64,000 nucleotides of DNA, taken from NCBI RefSeq assembly GCF_002285795.1, contig NZ_CP022961.1, positions 310,001-374,000 on the forward strand, given 5' to 3'. The stretch comes from Plantactinospora sp. KBS50 (GTDB lineage Bacteria; Actinomycetota; Actinomycetes; Mycobacteriales; Micromonosporaceae). Positions within the stretch are counted from its first letter, which is position 1. Each line of letters starts with the position of its first letter. The notes beneath the pieces are model-generated. The model saw only the letters and a list, made by a program, of their open reading frames with translations, did not search any database and had not been told where the DNA came from. Positions 45,661 through 55,721 of the stretch are shown piece by piece. Position numbers and translations under genes: made by a program.

Positions 45661-46278
45661 TCAACTGGCCGTCGGCCCCGGCGACGCCGCGTTGTTGAGC
45701 ACCGCGCAGGTCTTCATCGCCGCGGCCACCTTCGGGTCGGCGGTGTTCATCCCCGAGCCGAGCTGCACGCCGTGGTCGGCGAGGCAGTTGCGGTAGGCGG
45801 CGTTGCCGCCCCGGCCACCCGGCGCGCCGTCCGCCCCCGGCCGCGCGGTCGGTAGCTGGCCCTGGCACGCCTGCTGCGCCTTCTGCCAGGTGGCGTCGTC
45901 GACCCCGGACGGCCGCAGGTTGCCGAAGCCGCCGCCCGGCCGGCCGGAGGGCCAGGCGGAGGGCCGGCCGGACGGGAACGCCGTGGGTCGGCCGGAGGGC
46001 CAGGCGGAGGGACGGCCGGAGGGGAACGCCGTGGGCCGGCCGGAGCGGTCCGCCCGCGGTCCGCCGCTGGCCCGGCCGCCGCCGAAGTCGTCCGGCACCG
46101 GCACGCCGTTCTCCCGCAGGCAGCTCGCGTACGCGGCCAGGCCGTTGCCGGCCGAACCGCTGGGTTGCCCGGACGAGGTGGTCGAACCACCACCACCGCC
46201 ACAGGCGGCCGCGCCGAGCAGTGTCGCCGTGCCAGCGACCAGTGCCAGGATCCAGCTCCGGTACGTGGACTTGGCCAT
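45661..46278 (-). CDS. Lipoprotein with Pro/Ser-rich repeats, divergent from the efflux genes
   Basis: 205 aa, GAGGAGTG before the ATG. Signal peptide with lipobox LGAAAC. Two copies of a 16-residue repeat (GRPTAFPSGRPSAWPS, 48-nt units) lie in the middle. Flanking cysteines (YASCLRENGVPVP, QQACQGQLP, YRNCLADHGVQLG, MKTCAVLNN) suggest paired disulfides in a repeated C-x-x-x-G motif. Function unknown. It shares the promoter region and the CTCGGAGT repeats with the adaptor gene, so it may belong to the same envelope-stress response. Confidence 0.78.
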   Translation of the reverse strand: MAKSTYRSWILALVAGTATLLGAAACGGGGGSTTSSGQPSGSAGNGLAAYASCLRENGVPVPDDFGGGRASGGPRADRSGRPTAFPSGRPSAWPSGRPTAFPSGRPSAWPSGRPGGGFGNLRPSGVDDATWQKAQQACQGQLPTARPGADGAPGGRGGNAAYRNCLADHGVQLGSGMNTADPKVAAAMKTCAVLNNAASPGPTAS

Positions 46279-46367
46279 CGGGGCACTCCTCAGCTCGGCG
46301 GCCACGCGCGGCGCGCAGCCTTGGCGGTCATGCAACCCGACTGACCTCCGGATCAGGTCAGGTGAAG

Positions 46368-46410
46368 CTCGGAGTCCGCTCGGAGTCGATGGTTCCGAGC
46401 CAACTCCGAG
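46368..46410. promoter_or_regulatory. Putative OmpR-type response-regulator binding site 1
   Basis: CTCGGAGT at 46368 and again at 46379 (11-nt spacing), plus the inverted form ACTCCGAG at 46403, between the divergent lipoprotein and adaptor genes. The same octamer recurs before the second adaptor gene. Confidence 0.55.
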
Positions 46411-46456
46411 GTGCGGTCGAGGCCGTTGTCAGCCACGGGCACAACACTGGTCCGCC

Positions 46457-47773
46457 ATGGGGTTTGGCCTGGATCTGGTACGTCGCTGGCGCGGTGCCCG
46501 GCGGGGACGCTGGGTGGTCGCCGGCGGCGTCGTCGCCATCGGACTGCTCGGCACGGCGAGCGCGTACGCGCTGACCACGCCCGAGGCCGCCCCGGCGCCG
46601 GCGCCCACGACGGCCGTCGACCGCGGGGACGTGACCGTCGCGGTGGCCACGGTCGGCACGCTCCAGCCCGGCCAGCAGCGGCAGCTCAGCTTCGCCACCG
46701 CCGGCACGGTCACCGAGGTCGGGGTCCGGCCGGGCGACACCGTACCGGCCGGGCGGATCCTGGCCGCCATCGACGACGGGCCGGCGCAGGAGGCGGTGAG
46801 CGCGGCGCAGGACGCGCTCACGCAGGCCGAGGAGGCGCTGACCGCCGCCCGGCAGGCACCGACCGCGGCGAGTTGCACCGACGCCGCCGCGGCGGCCGGT
46901 ACGCGGGTCGCGGCCCGCACCGTGAGCATCGGGTGGCAGACCACCGGCTCACCGGCGGCCACCGGTACGCCCAGTCCCAGCCCGTCCGCCACGACCACCC
47001 CGACGCCCTCGGCGACGGCGACGGCGAGCGCCTCGCCCGACCGGGCCACGGCATCGCCCAGCGCGGGTGCCAGCCGTTCGCCGGGCGGCGGCGGTGACCG
47101 GCCCGCGGGCGGTTGCGCGGACTCCGGGTCGCGGTCCGGCGGCGGCGCGGCGGACACCGGTTCCGGCGACTCCGTGCTGCGCGCCCAGCAGCAGGTGACC
47201 AGCGCCGAACTGCGGCTGGCCCAGGCCCGGGACGCGTACGCCGGCACCACCATCACCGCGCCGGTCGCCGGCAAGGTGCTCTCGGTGGCCGGCCCGGTCG
47301 GTGGCCAGGTGACCGCCGGGAGCGCCTTCATCCAGTTGGGCGTGGTCGACGACATGCAGGTGGCCGCGAGCTTCCCGGAGGCCGACGCCGGGCGGTTGCG
47401 GACCGGGCTGACCGCCACCGTCGCGCTGGCCGACCGTCCGGGTGAGGAGTTCCCGGCCCGGGTGACCCAGGTCGACCCGGTCGGGGTGAACGACAGCGGG
47501 CTGGTCCGGTACGGCACGTTGATCGCGTTCGACCAGGTGCCGGCCGACCTGCTGGTCGGGCAGAGCGCGCAGGTCCGGGTCACGGTCGTCACGGTGAGTG
47601 ATGTCCTGCGGGTGCCGTCCACCGCGGTGCACGTCGGCGCCGACGGCACCGGGTCGGTCCGGCTCGACGGCGCGGCCGAGCCGCGCGAGGTCGTCGTGGG
47701 GGTACGCGGCGACCAGTACACCGAGATCCGGTCGGGGCTGACCGGGTCCGAGCGGGTGTGGACCAGTTGGTGA
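46457..47773 (+). CDS. HlyD/MacA-type efflux periplasmic adaptor (first)
   Basis: 438 aa, one N-terminal membrane anchor (WVVAGGVVAIGLLGTASAYA). The lipoyl halves are PGQQRQLSFATAGTVTEVGV-RPGDTVPAGRILAAID and TITAPVAGKVLSVAGPVGGQ-VTAG. The helical hairpin between them contains about 90 residues of Thr/Ser/Pro/Gly low complexity instead of a long coiled coil. A beta-barrel domain follows. It would couple a MacB-like transporter to extracellular substrate handling. No transporter follows directly; the MacB pair is 3.8 kb downstream. Confidence 0.85.
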   Translation: MGFGLDLVRRWRGARRGRWVVAGGVVAIGLLGTASAYALTTPEAAPAPAPTTAVDRGDVTVAVATVGTLQPGQQRQLSFATAGTVTEVGVRPGDTVPAGRILAAIDDGPAQEAVSAAQDALTQAEEALTAARQAPTAASCTDAAAAAGTRVAARTVSIGWQTTGSPAATGTPSPSPSATTTPTPSATATASASPDRATASPSAGASRSPGGGGDRPAGGCADSGSRSGGGAADTGSGDSVLRAQQQVTSAELRLAQARDAYAGTTITAPVAGKVLSVAGPVGGQVTAGSAFIQLGVVDDMQVAASFPEADAGRLRTGLTATVALADRPGEEFPARVTQVDPVGVNDSGLVRYGTLIAFDQVPADLLVGQSAQVRVTVVTVSDVLRVPSTAVHVGADGTGSVRLDGAAEPREVVVGVRGDQYTEIRSGLTGSERVWTSW

Positions 47774-47846
47774 CCGGCACCGCGGGTACAGCCGGCACCT
47801 AGGTTGTTCCCAGCTTCTTCCGAGGCCGCTGGCGTAGACGTGTAGC

Positions 47847-48562
47847 GTGCGTACCCGGCTGACCAAGGTGCTCGTGGTCGACGACGAGCCCAACATCTGC
47901 GCCCTGCTGTCGGCCACCCTCCGGTTGATCAAGTACGACGTGCGGGTGGTCGGCACCGGCAAGGACGCGCTGCTGGCCACCGAGGAGTTCGAGCCGGACC
48001 TGATCGTGCTGGACGTGATGCTGCCGGACATGGACGGCTTCCAGGTGGCGCAGCGGCTACGGGCCGGTAGCCGGCGCAGCACGCCGGTGCTCTTCCTCAC
48101 CGCCCGGGACGCCATCGAGGACCGGATCTCGGGGCTGACGGTCGGCGCCGACGACTACGTGACCAAGCCGTTCAGCCTGGAAGAGGTGGTGCTGCGGATC
48201 CGGGCGATCCTGCGGCGCAGCGGCGTGGAGGCCGACGAGGGCGACGACACGGCCGTGTTGCGCTACGCCGACCTGGAGCTGAACGAGGACGCGCACGAGG
48301 TGCGGCGGGGCGGTCGGCTGATCGAGCTGTCCCCGACCGAGTTCAACCTGCTGCGCTACCTGCTGGTGAACGCGGGCCGGGTGGTCAGCAAGGCGCAGAT
48401 CCTGGACCGGGTGTGGAGCTACGACTTCGGCGGGGACGGCCGGATCGTCGAGTCGTACGTCTACTACCTGCGCAAGAAGATCGACCGCTGGGACCCGCCG
48501 TTGATCCACACCGTCCGGGGGTGGGCTACGCGCTCCGGCTACCGAGGGCGGCGGACGAGTGA
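47847..48562 (+). CDS. OmpR/PhoB-family response regulator (frameshifted near its 3' end)
   Basis: About 238 aa. Receiver domain with acidic pocket VVDDEP (12-13), phospho-acceptor Asp56 (VLDVMLPDMDG) and Lys in DDYVTKPF. The C-terminal winged helix reads LIELSPTEFNLLRYLLVNAG ... ILDRVWSYDFGGDGRIVESY. The conserved end VRGVGYALRLP is read as VRGWATRSG because the G-run 48517-48521 has one G too few. With six Gs the gene stops at 48562 and overlaps the kinase start (GTGA). GTG start with a GTAGAC box 7 nt upstream, possibly leaderless. Confidence 0.88.
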
Positions 48563-50304
48563 GCCGGCCCGCCGCCCGGTCGCGGGTGCGCCGGTGGCTC
48601 GCCGGCCACCCGTGGGCGGCCCGGCGGGGTGACGCGGCCCGGCGGGGTGACGCGGCCCGGCGGGGTGGCGCGGCCCGGCGGGCGCTGCCCCGGCTCCGAC
48701 CGCCCGGGGACTGGCGACCGCGCCGGTGGCGGCACTGGACGCTGCGTTCCCGCCTGGTGGTCGTGGTCGCGTTGCTCAGCGCGGTGGCGCTGGTGGCGGC
48801 GAACGGAGCCGGGCTGCTGTTGCTGCGCCGCTACCTCACCGCACAGGTCGACGACCAGCTCACCGGGCTGAGCCGCCCGTTCACCCGGACCGTCGCCCCG
48901 GACTGGGAACCGCCGACGCAGCGCCCGCGGATCTTTCCCCGCGGCGCGTTCGGCCCGGACCAGGTGGTGCTGCTGATCGCGCCGGACGGCACGGTGCAGC
49001 GCCGGTGGGTCTCCGACGAGCAGGTCTCGCCGCCGGTGCTGGAGACGTACGACCGGCTCCGGACGCGGGCCGACGCCGGCCGGCCGTTCTCGGTGGATTC
49101 CCGCGACGGCGCAAGCTCCTGGCGGGTGCTCGTGGTGCCGGACGGGAGTTCGGACGGCCTGGCCGTGCTGGCCGTCTCGATGCGCGCCGTCGACTCGACC
49201 TCGGACCTGCTGCTGGCCATCGACGCCGGGGTCACCCTGCTGGTCCTGCTGCTGCTCGGCCTGGGCGCCGCCTCGGTGGTACGGATCGGGCTGCGCCCGC
49301 TGACCCGGATGGAACAGATCACCGCCGAGATCCGCACCGGCGACCTGTCCCGGCGGGTCGCCGACGTCGACCCGCACACCGAGCCGGGCCGGCTGGGCGG
49401 CGCGCTCAACCTGATGCTCAACCGGATCGAGTCGGAGGTGGCCGCCCGTACCGCGTCGGAGCGGCGGCTCCGGCAGTTCGTGGCGGACGCCTCGCACGAA
49501 CTGCGGACGCCGCTCACCTCGATCCGCGGCTTCGCCGAGCTGTACCGGCGGGGTGGGGCGCAACCGGGTCCCGAACTGGACGAGGCGATGGGCCGGATCG
49601 AGGCGGAGGCGGCCCGGATGAGCCTGCTCGTCGACGACCTGTTGCTGCTGGCCCGGCTGGACCTGCAACGGGCGCCCCGCAGCCAGCCGGTCGACCTGCT
49701 GGCGGTCGCGGCCGACACGATCCGGGACGCGCACGCCCGGGCGCCGGGCCGGGCGGTACGGCTGGCGCCGTTCGACGGCGACGAGCGGTTGGAACCGGTC
49801 ACCGTGCTCGGCGACGAGCACCGGCTCCGCCAGGTGGCCACCAACCTGGTGGCCAACGCGGTGCAGCACACCCCGCCCGGGGCCACGATCGAGGTCCGGG
49901 TGGGCCGGCGGACCCGGCCCGGATCGCCGCCGGACGGCCTGGCCGCGGCCGTCGGTCTTGCGCTCACGCCGGGAACGACGGCGGCCGTGCTGGAGGTCTC
50001 CGACAGCGGTCCCGGGTTGGGCGCCGAGCACGCCGGCCGGATCTTCGAACGGCTCTACCGGGCCGATCCGAGCCGGTCCCGGGGTTCCGGCGGCGGCTCC
50101 GGCCTCGGGCTGTCCATCGTCGCGGCCATCGTGGCCGGACACGGCGGCCGGGTCGAGCTGGAGACCGCGCCGGGCCGGGGCGCCACCTTCCGGGTGCTCC
50201 TGCCGGCCCTCGCACCGCCGTCCGGGGACGAACCCGGGCGGATCCCGAACGCGCGCGGCCGAGGACTCCCAGCCGACTCCGAGGTGACACTCGGATCGCT
50301 TTGA
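48559..50304 (+). CDS. Sensor histidine kinase (HAMP-HisKA-HATPase)
   Basis: 581 aa. The N-terminus holds three RRGDAA-type repeats (18-nt DNA repeats), then TM1 (LVVVVALLSAVALVAANGAG), an extracellular sensor of about 110 aa and TM2 (IDAGVTLLVLLLLGLGAASV). Next are HAMP, the H-box FVADASHELRTPLTSIRGFA (phospho-His about residue 313), the N-box LVANAVQHTPPG, and G-boxes SDSGPGLG and GGGSGLGLSIV. It should phosphorylate the preceding regulator; the genes overlap by 4 nt. The signal is unknown, perhaps envelope or drug stress, given the downstream MacAB-like exporter. Confidence 0.94.
   Translation: MSRPAARSRVRRWLAGHPWAARRGDAARRGDAARRGGAARRALPRLRPPGDWRPRRWRHWTLRSRLVVVVALLSAVALVAANGAGLLLLRRYLTAQVDDQLTGLSRPFTRTVAPDWEPPTQRPRIFPRGAFGPDQVVLLIAPDGTVQRRWVSDEQVSPPVLETYDRLRTRADAGRPFSVDSRDGASSWRVLVVPDGSSDGLAVLAVSMRAVDSTSDLLLAIDAGVTLLVLLLLGLGAASVVRIGLRPLTRMEQITAEIRTGDLSRRVADVDPHTEPGRLGGALNLMLNRIESEVAARTASERRLRQFVADASHELRTPLTSIRGFAELYRRGGAQPGPELDEAMGRIEAEAARMSLLVDDLLLLARLDLQRAPRSQPVDLLAVAADTIRDAHARAPGRAVRLAPFDGDERLEPVTVLGDEHRLRQVATNLVANAVQHTPPGATIEVRVGRRTRPGSPPDGLAAAVGLALTPGTTAAVLEVSDSGPGLGAEHAGRIFERLYRADPSRSRGSGGGSGLGLSIVAAIVAGHGGRVELETAPGRGATFRVLLPALAPPSGDEPGRIPNARGRGLPADSEVTLGSL
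50265..50296 (+). promoter_or_regulatory. Putative OmpR-type response-regulator binding site 2
   Basis: ACTCC at 50265 and ACTCCGAG at 50276 (11-nt spacing), then ACTCGGA at 50289, inside the 3' end of the kinase gene and 33-64 nt before the second adaptor start. It matches the motif before the first adaptor gene. Confidence 0.5.
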
Positions 50305-50328
50305 GCCGCGCGGTCCAGAGTGCCACCT

Positions 50329-51569
50329 ATGCCAGTGCGCCGCCTGATCTCAGCGCGCCGTCCGTCACTGATCGTCAACGGGCTTCTCGGCCTCGCGGTC
50401 CTGGCCGCGGCGGCGTGGGGATATCTCTCCTTCTCCGAATCGACGCCGCGTGCGACGGCAAGTGTCCGAACCGTACCGGTGGTGCGCGGCACGGTGACCG
50501 CCTCGGTGACCGCCGCCGGCAACCTTGCCAGCGCGGTGACCGCGGCCCCCACCTTCGCGACCTCGGGCATCGTCACCGAGATCGACGTCAAGGTCGGTGA
50601 CAAGGTCAAGAAGGGCGCCGTACTGGCCAAGGTCGACGACGCGGTGGCCCGTCGCCAGTTGACCGCGGCCCGGTCGAACCTGACCGCGGCCCGGGACGCG
50701 CTGGACCGGGCGTCGGACGCCGGTGGTTCCACCGCCTCGGCGCAGGCCCAGGTGACCCAGGCCGAGCTGGACGTGGAGACCGCGCAACAGGCGGTCGACG
50801 GCACGGTGCTGGCCGCCCCGATGACCGGGACCGTGGTGGCGGTCAACGGCACGGTCGGCAGCTCGTCCGGGTCGTCCGGCAGTTCGTCCGGCGGCGGCTC
50901 GTCCGGCTCGTCCGGTAGCTCGTCCGGCGGCGGCTCCGGCTCCTCCGGCGGCGGTTCGTCGAGCGGTTCGTCGGGCGGCAGCGGTTCGTCCTCCGGCTTC
51001 ATCCAGATCCAGGACCTGACCAAGCTCCAGGTCTCGGCCGCGTTCGCGGAGGCCGACGCCACCAAGCTGAAGCCGGGGATGGCCGCCACGGTGACCTGGA
51101 ACGCGCTGCCCGACGCCACGGCCGACGCCAAGGTCGCGTCCATCGACCCGAACGCCACCACCAGCAACGGCGTGGTCACCTACGGCGTCGTGCTCAGCCT
51201 CGACCAGCTTCCCGACGGCGCCCGTCCCGGGCAGACCGTGCAGGTGTCGGTCACCGTGGGCACCGTCGACGACGCGGTCGCGGTCAACGCGGTCGCGGTC
51301 ACCGGCACGGGCAACCGGGACACGGTCACCGTGCTGGAGAACGGCGAGCAGGTGAGCCGCCCGGTACAGGTCGGGCTGGAGGGCGACCAGCTCGTCGAGA
51401 TCACCTCGGGACTGGAGGTGGGCGACGAGGTCGTCCTGCCCACCAGCACGGGCACCTCCGGCGGTACCGGTGGCCGCAACTTCCCGGGCGGTGGCGGCTT
51501 CTCCGGTGGCGGGCTCACCGGTGGCGGCGGACCCGGTGGCGGCGGCTTCTCCGGCGGCGGGCGGCGCGG

Positions 51570-51573
<4 letters not shown>
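50329..51573 (+). CDS. HlyD/MacA-type efflux adaptor (second)
   Basis: 414 aa from the ATG at 50329. N-terminal anchor LIVNGLLGLAVLAAAAWGYL. Lipoyl motifs SGIVTEIDVKVGDKVKKGAV and APMTGTVVAVNGTVG flank a short helical hairpin. A Ser/Gly-only insert of about 46 residues (nt 50863-50998) lies in the second lipoyl half. Barrel and membrane-proximal domains follow, and the protein ends in a Gly-rich tail (GGGFSGGG units). It is followed by the ATPase with a 4-nt overlap (ATGA), so it is the adaptor of the MacB-like pump. Confidence 0.9.
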
Positions 51574-52330
<757 letters not shown>

Positions 52331-52331
<1 letters not shown>

Positions 52332-53581
52332 TGGGTGCGGTGGAGATCCTCCGGTTCGCCGTACGCGGGGTGACCGCCAACAAGCTGCGGTCGGCGCTGA
52401 CGATGCTCGGCATCCTGATCGGGGTCGCGGCCGTGATCCTGCTGGTCGCCGTCGGCAACGGCTCGGCGCGGGCGGTCAGCCAGAGCATCGAGGCGCTCGG
52501 CACGAACACCATCACGGTGTCCAGCACCTCCCGTGGCTCCACCGGCGGCCTCACCCTGGATGTGGCCCGATCGCTTGCGGATCCGGTGCTGGCCCCGGAC
52601 GTGCGCAGCGTCTCGCCGGTGGTGAGTGCCTCGGTGACGATGACCTATCAGGGCGCGGACCATTCGGTGTCGCAGTTCATCGGGACGTACCCGAGCTACT
52701 TCACCGCCTCGAACACGCCGGTCGGCACCGGCTCGGCCTTCACCTCCGACGACGTGGACCAGGGCCGCCGGGTCGTGGTGCTCGGGCAGAGCGTGGTCAC
52801 CGAGCTGTTCCCCGACACCGACCCGGTGGGCCAGCAGGTCACCATTGGCGGCGCCCTGTTCACGGTGGTCGGCGTGCTCGCCGAGAAGAGTTCCGGCAAC
52901 GGGTTCCAGGACGCCAACGATGTGGCGATCGCGCCGCTGAGCGCAGTACAGCAGGCGCTGACCGGGCCGGGGCCGGTCGGATCGGTGCTGGTCGAGGCGG
53001 CCGGCCCGGATCGGGTGAGCGCCGCGGAGGGCCAGATCAGCACCATCCTCGACCACCGGCTCGGCGGCACCGGCACCGGCACCGGCACGGGTGCGGTCCG
53101 GGCCGGCGGGTCGGGTCGGGGCGGGCAGGCCGCCAGCGGCGCCACGTACCGGATCCAGAACGCCTCGCAGCTGCTGGCCACCCGGACCGAGACGGCGAAG
53201 ACCTTCACCGTGCTGCTCGGCGCGGTGGCCGGGATCAGCCTGCTGGTCGGCGGCATCGGGATCACCAACATCATGTTGGTGACGGTGACCGAACGGACCC
53301 GGGAGATCGGCATCCGCAAGGCGCTCGGCGCCCCCCGGCGGACCATCCTGACCCAGTTCCTCGTGGAGGCCACCCTGCTGAGCGTGCTGGGTGGCGGCCT
53401 GGGGGTGGCCGCCGCGCTGATCGGCAGCCGGTTCACCATCGTCGGCGTGCAGCCGGTGATCGTACCCAGCTCGATCGTGATGGCGCTCGGCGTCTCGGTG
53501 GCGATCGGGTTGTTCTTCGGCAGCGTTCCGGCCAGCCGCGCAGCCGGCCTCCGGCCGATCGACGCCCTGAGATATGAGTAG
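52331..53581 (+). CDS. MacB-type ABC transporter permease
   Basis: 416 aa with the FtsX/MacB plan: TM1 at residues about 20-42 (MLGILIGVAAVILLVAVGNG), an extracellular MacB-PCD domain of about 220 aa (Gly/Thr insert TGTGTGTGAV near 250), and three C-terminal TMs (FTVLLGAVAGISLLVGGIGI ... VMALGVSVAIGLFFGSVPA). It carries the conserved REIGIRKALGAPR coupling motif. With the adaptor and ATPase it forms a tripartite-like efflux or envelope-maintenance pump. Confidence 0.94.
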
Positions 53582-53587
53582 GTGTCC

Positions 53588-54199
53588 ATGACTGTCAGGC
53601 ACAGGGCGCCCGAGGCCGGGCCGGACGCGGATTCCGCGCCGGAGACGGCCGAGTTGGCGCTGTTCGAGCCCGAGGCGTCCACCGCGGCCGAGACCGACGA
53701 CGGACTGGCCGCCGAGCTGGCCAGGGCGCAGCCGCGCCGCTGGTGGAACCGGGCAACCCCGTGGCTGCTGGCGGCGGTGCTGCTGGTCGGCGGGTTCGCG
53801 GCCGGGGCACAGGTGCAGAAGACGTACGGCCCGCAGGGCGGCAACGCGGCCGGTTCCGCGCGGACGGGCGGCCAGTTCGCCGGCCGGGCCGGCTACCCGG
53901 GCGGGGGCGGATTCCCCGGCGGCGCCGGGAACGGCTATCCGGGCACCGGGAGCGGGTCCGGGACCGGATCCCGGGGCGGCGGCAACGCGACCACCGGAAC
54001 GGTGAAGCTCGTCGACGGCAGCACCATCTACGTCGAGACGGAGTCCGGAGAGCTGGTGACGGTCCGCACCAACGGCGACACCACCGTTGCGCTGCCGGGC
54101 AGGCTGTCCGACCTCAAGGAGGGGGACCGGGTGAGCGTCCAGGGCGAGTCGGCCGGCGACAGCGAGGTCACGGCCGACACCGTCACCGCGCGGCGGTGA
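53588..54199 (+). CDS. Membrane-anchored Gly-rich protein of the efflux operon (DUF5666-like)
   Basis: 203 aa from the ATG at 53588 (GTG at 53582 possible). Acidic cytoplasmic N-terminus, one TM (WLLAAVLLVGGFAAGAQV), a Gly-rich extracellular spacer, then a small beta domain (TGTVKLVDGSTIYVETESGE, LVTVRTNGDTTVALPGRL, LKEGDRVSVQGESAG) like DUF5666-type OB folds. It is the last gene of the operon and probably an accessory of the exporter. Confidence 0.8.
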   Translation: MTVRHRAPEAGPDADSAPETAELALFEPEASTAAETDDGLAAELARAQPRRWWNRATPWLLAAVLLVGGFAAGAQVQKTYGPQGGNAAGSARTGGQFAGRAGYPGGGGFPGGAGNGYPGTGSGSGTGSRGGGNATTGTVKLVDGSTIYVETESGELVTVRTNGDTTVALPGRLSDLKEGDRVSVQGESAGDSEVTADTVTARR

Positions 54200-54230
54200 C
54201 CTGGAGCGCCGTCACCGCCGCGCGGTGACG
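54181..54230. terminator. 20-bp perfect terminator overlapping the operon's last stop codon
   Basis: 54181-54200 pairs exactly with 54211-54230 (CGTCACCGCGCGGCGGTGAC arm) around a 10-nt loop. It sits between the convergent efflux operon and STAS gene, and its left arm encodes the final residues TVTARR. Confidence 0.75.
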
Positions 54231-54252
54231 GCGCGGTACGGCTCGCTCCGGT

Positions 54253-54609
54253 TCAGTTCGACGCCGGGCTCGGCTCGCCGTTCACGGCCTCGTCGACCGT
54301 GGGGTACGTCTGGAGCACCTCGACGAGCCCGCTCACCTCAAGGATGCGCAGCACCCCGCGCTGCGGGGCGGCCAGCCGGACGACGCCGCCGGCCTCGTCG
54401 CTGTTGTTCTTGGCGCGCACGAACACCGACAATCCGGTCGAATCGCAGAACGACACGTCCGCCAGGTCGAAGACCAGCCGGCTGCGTCCCTTCTCCAGCA
54501 GGTCCGTGATCTGGTCCTGCAACTGGGGCGCGGTCGCCATGTCGAGCTCGCCCGCGACCGAAACGACGACCACGTCGCCGCGTTGTTCGGTGTTCACCGT
54601 CAACGACAT
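54253..54609 (-). CDS. Anti-sigma factor antagonist (RsbV/BldG-like STAS protein)
   Basis: 118 aa STAS domain: VVVVSVAGELDMATAPQLQD, LVFDLADVSFCDSTGLSVFV with phosphorylatable Ser in DSTGLS, and a C-terminal LVEVLQTYPTVDEAV. Such proteins, when dephosphorylated by SpoIIE-type phosphatases, bind anti-sigma kinases and free a sigma factor. It is divergent from the stressosome operon beginning at 54846, which encodes two candidate phosphatases. Confidence 0.92.
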   Translation of the reverse strand: MSLTVNTEQRGDVVVVSVAGELDMATAPQLQDQITDLLEKGRSRLVFDLADVSFCDSTGLSVFVRAKNNSDEAGGVVRLAAPQRGVLRILEVSGLVEVLQTYPTVDEAVNGEPSPASN

Positions 54610-54845
54610 TCGGACCTCCTGTATTCGGTCGAACCGTACCCGACCGAGGGGGAGTGACGCAGGACGGGAGGGCCGGCCCGGCCCACGGGAGTCGGTGCGG
54701 TCCGGCCGGCCCGAGGACCCTCGCCGGCGCCGCCGACGGTGTCTGATTCGCCACTTCAGAAGGCCCGGCCAAGCTGGTTGCCAGGCGGCAACTAGCTATC
54801 GTTCCCCGGTGGTAGAGTCCGGCCGGTCCGGCTCCAGGGAGGTAC

Positions 54846-55721
54846 GTGGTGGCGCTCAACGCCGAAGAGAGCGAGCGGTTCGCCGGTCTGCTGACGCAGC
54901 ACGCCGACCAGATCGCCAAACGCTGGACGGAGACCGTCGCCGGGTCCCTGCGCGGCCGGCTGAGTCAGGTGGAACTCGACCGGCAGGTCCGCGAGCTGCA
55001 CGAGACGCTGGTCGCGGGGCTCCGCGAGGGTGCGGCCGGGCACGGCCTCGATCTGCAGTCCGAAGCCGCCAGCGAACTTCGGGCCGTACTGTCTGAACTG
55101 TCCCGTTCGCGCGCCCGGCAGGGCTTCAGCGCGACGGAGACCGCGATCAGCGTGTTCGCCATCAAGGACGCGCTGCGCGGGGTGCTGGTGGACGGCGCGG
55201 GCAACGGCCGGCTGGATGAGTACGTGATGTTCACCGCGCTGGTCGACGACATCGGCCTGTTCACCTTCGAGAGCTACTCGCAGGCCCGCGAGGAGCTGAT
55301 CGCCGACCAGGCCGAGCAGCTGCTGGAGCTGTCGACGCCGGTGGTGAAGCTCTGGGAGGGCGTGGTCGCCGTCCCGCTGGTCGGGACCCTCGACTCGGCC
55401 CGGGCCCAGGTCGTGATGGAGCGGCTGTTGCAGACGCTCGTCGACACCGGCTCGCCGTACGCGATCATCGACATCACCGGCGTCCCGGCGGTGGACACCC
55501 AGGTTGCCCAGCACATCCTGAAGACCGTCCTGGCGGCCCGGCTGATGGGGGCCGACTGCGTCATCTCCGGCATCCGGCCGCAGATCGCGCAGACGATCGT
55601 GGCGCTGGGCATCGAGTTCGGCGACATCGTCACCAAGGCCAGCCTCGCCGACGCGCTGCGGCACGTACTCCGGCTCGCCGGGGCCGACGTGGTGAACCGC
55701 ACCGGACGGCGGGAGTCCTGA
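54846..55721 (+). CDS. rsbR: RsbR-like stressosome protein
   Basis: 291 aa. The N-terminal 150 residues form a helical sensor domain of the RsbRD type (FAGLLTQHADQIAKRWTETV...). The C-terminal STAS domain (VVKLWEGVVAVPLVGTLDSA, then AIIDITGVPAVDTQVAQHIL) has the Thr that RsbT phosphorylates (VDTQVA). In Bacillus-type stressosomes RsbR and RsbS form the 1.8-MDa sensor. GGGAGG precedes the GTG at 54846. The stop overlaps rsbS by one base. Confidence 0.92.
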   Translation: MVALNAEESERFAGLLTQHADQIAKRWTETVAGSLRGRLSQVELDRQVRELHETLVAGLREGAAGHGLDLQSEAASELRAVLSELSRSRARQGFSATETAISVFAIKDALRGVLVDGAGNGRLDEYVMFTALVDDIGLFTFESYSQAREELIADQAEQLLELSTPVVKLWEGVVAVPLVGTLDSARAQVVMERLLQTLVDTGSPYAIIDITGVPAVDTQVAQHILKTVLAARLMGADCVISGIRPQIAQTIVALGIEFGDIVTKASLADALRHVLRLAGADVVNRTGRRES

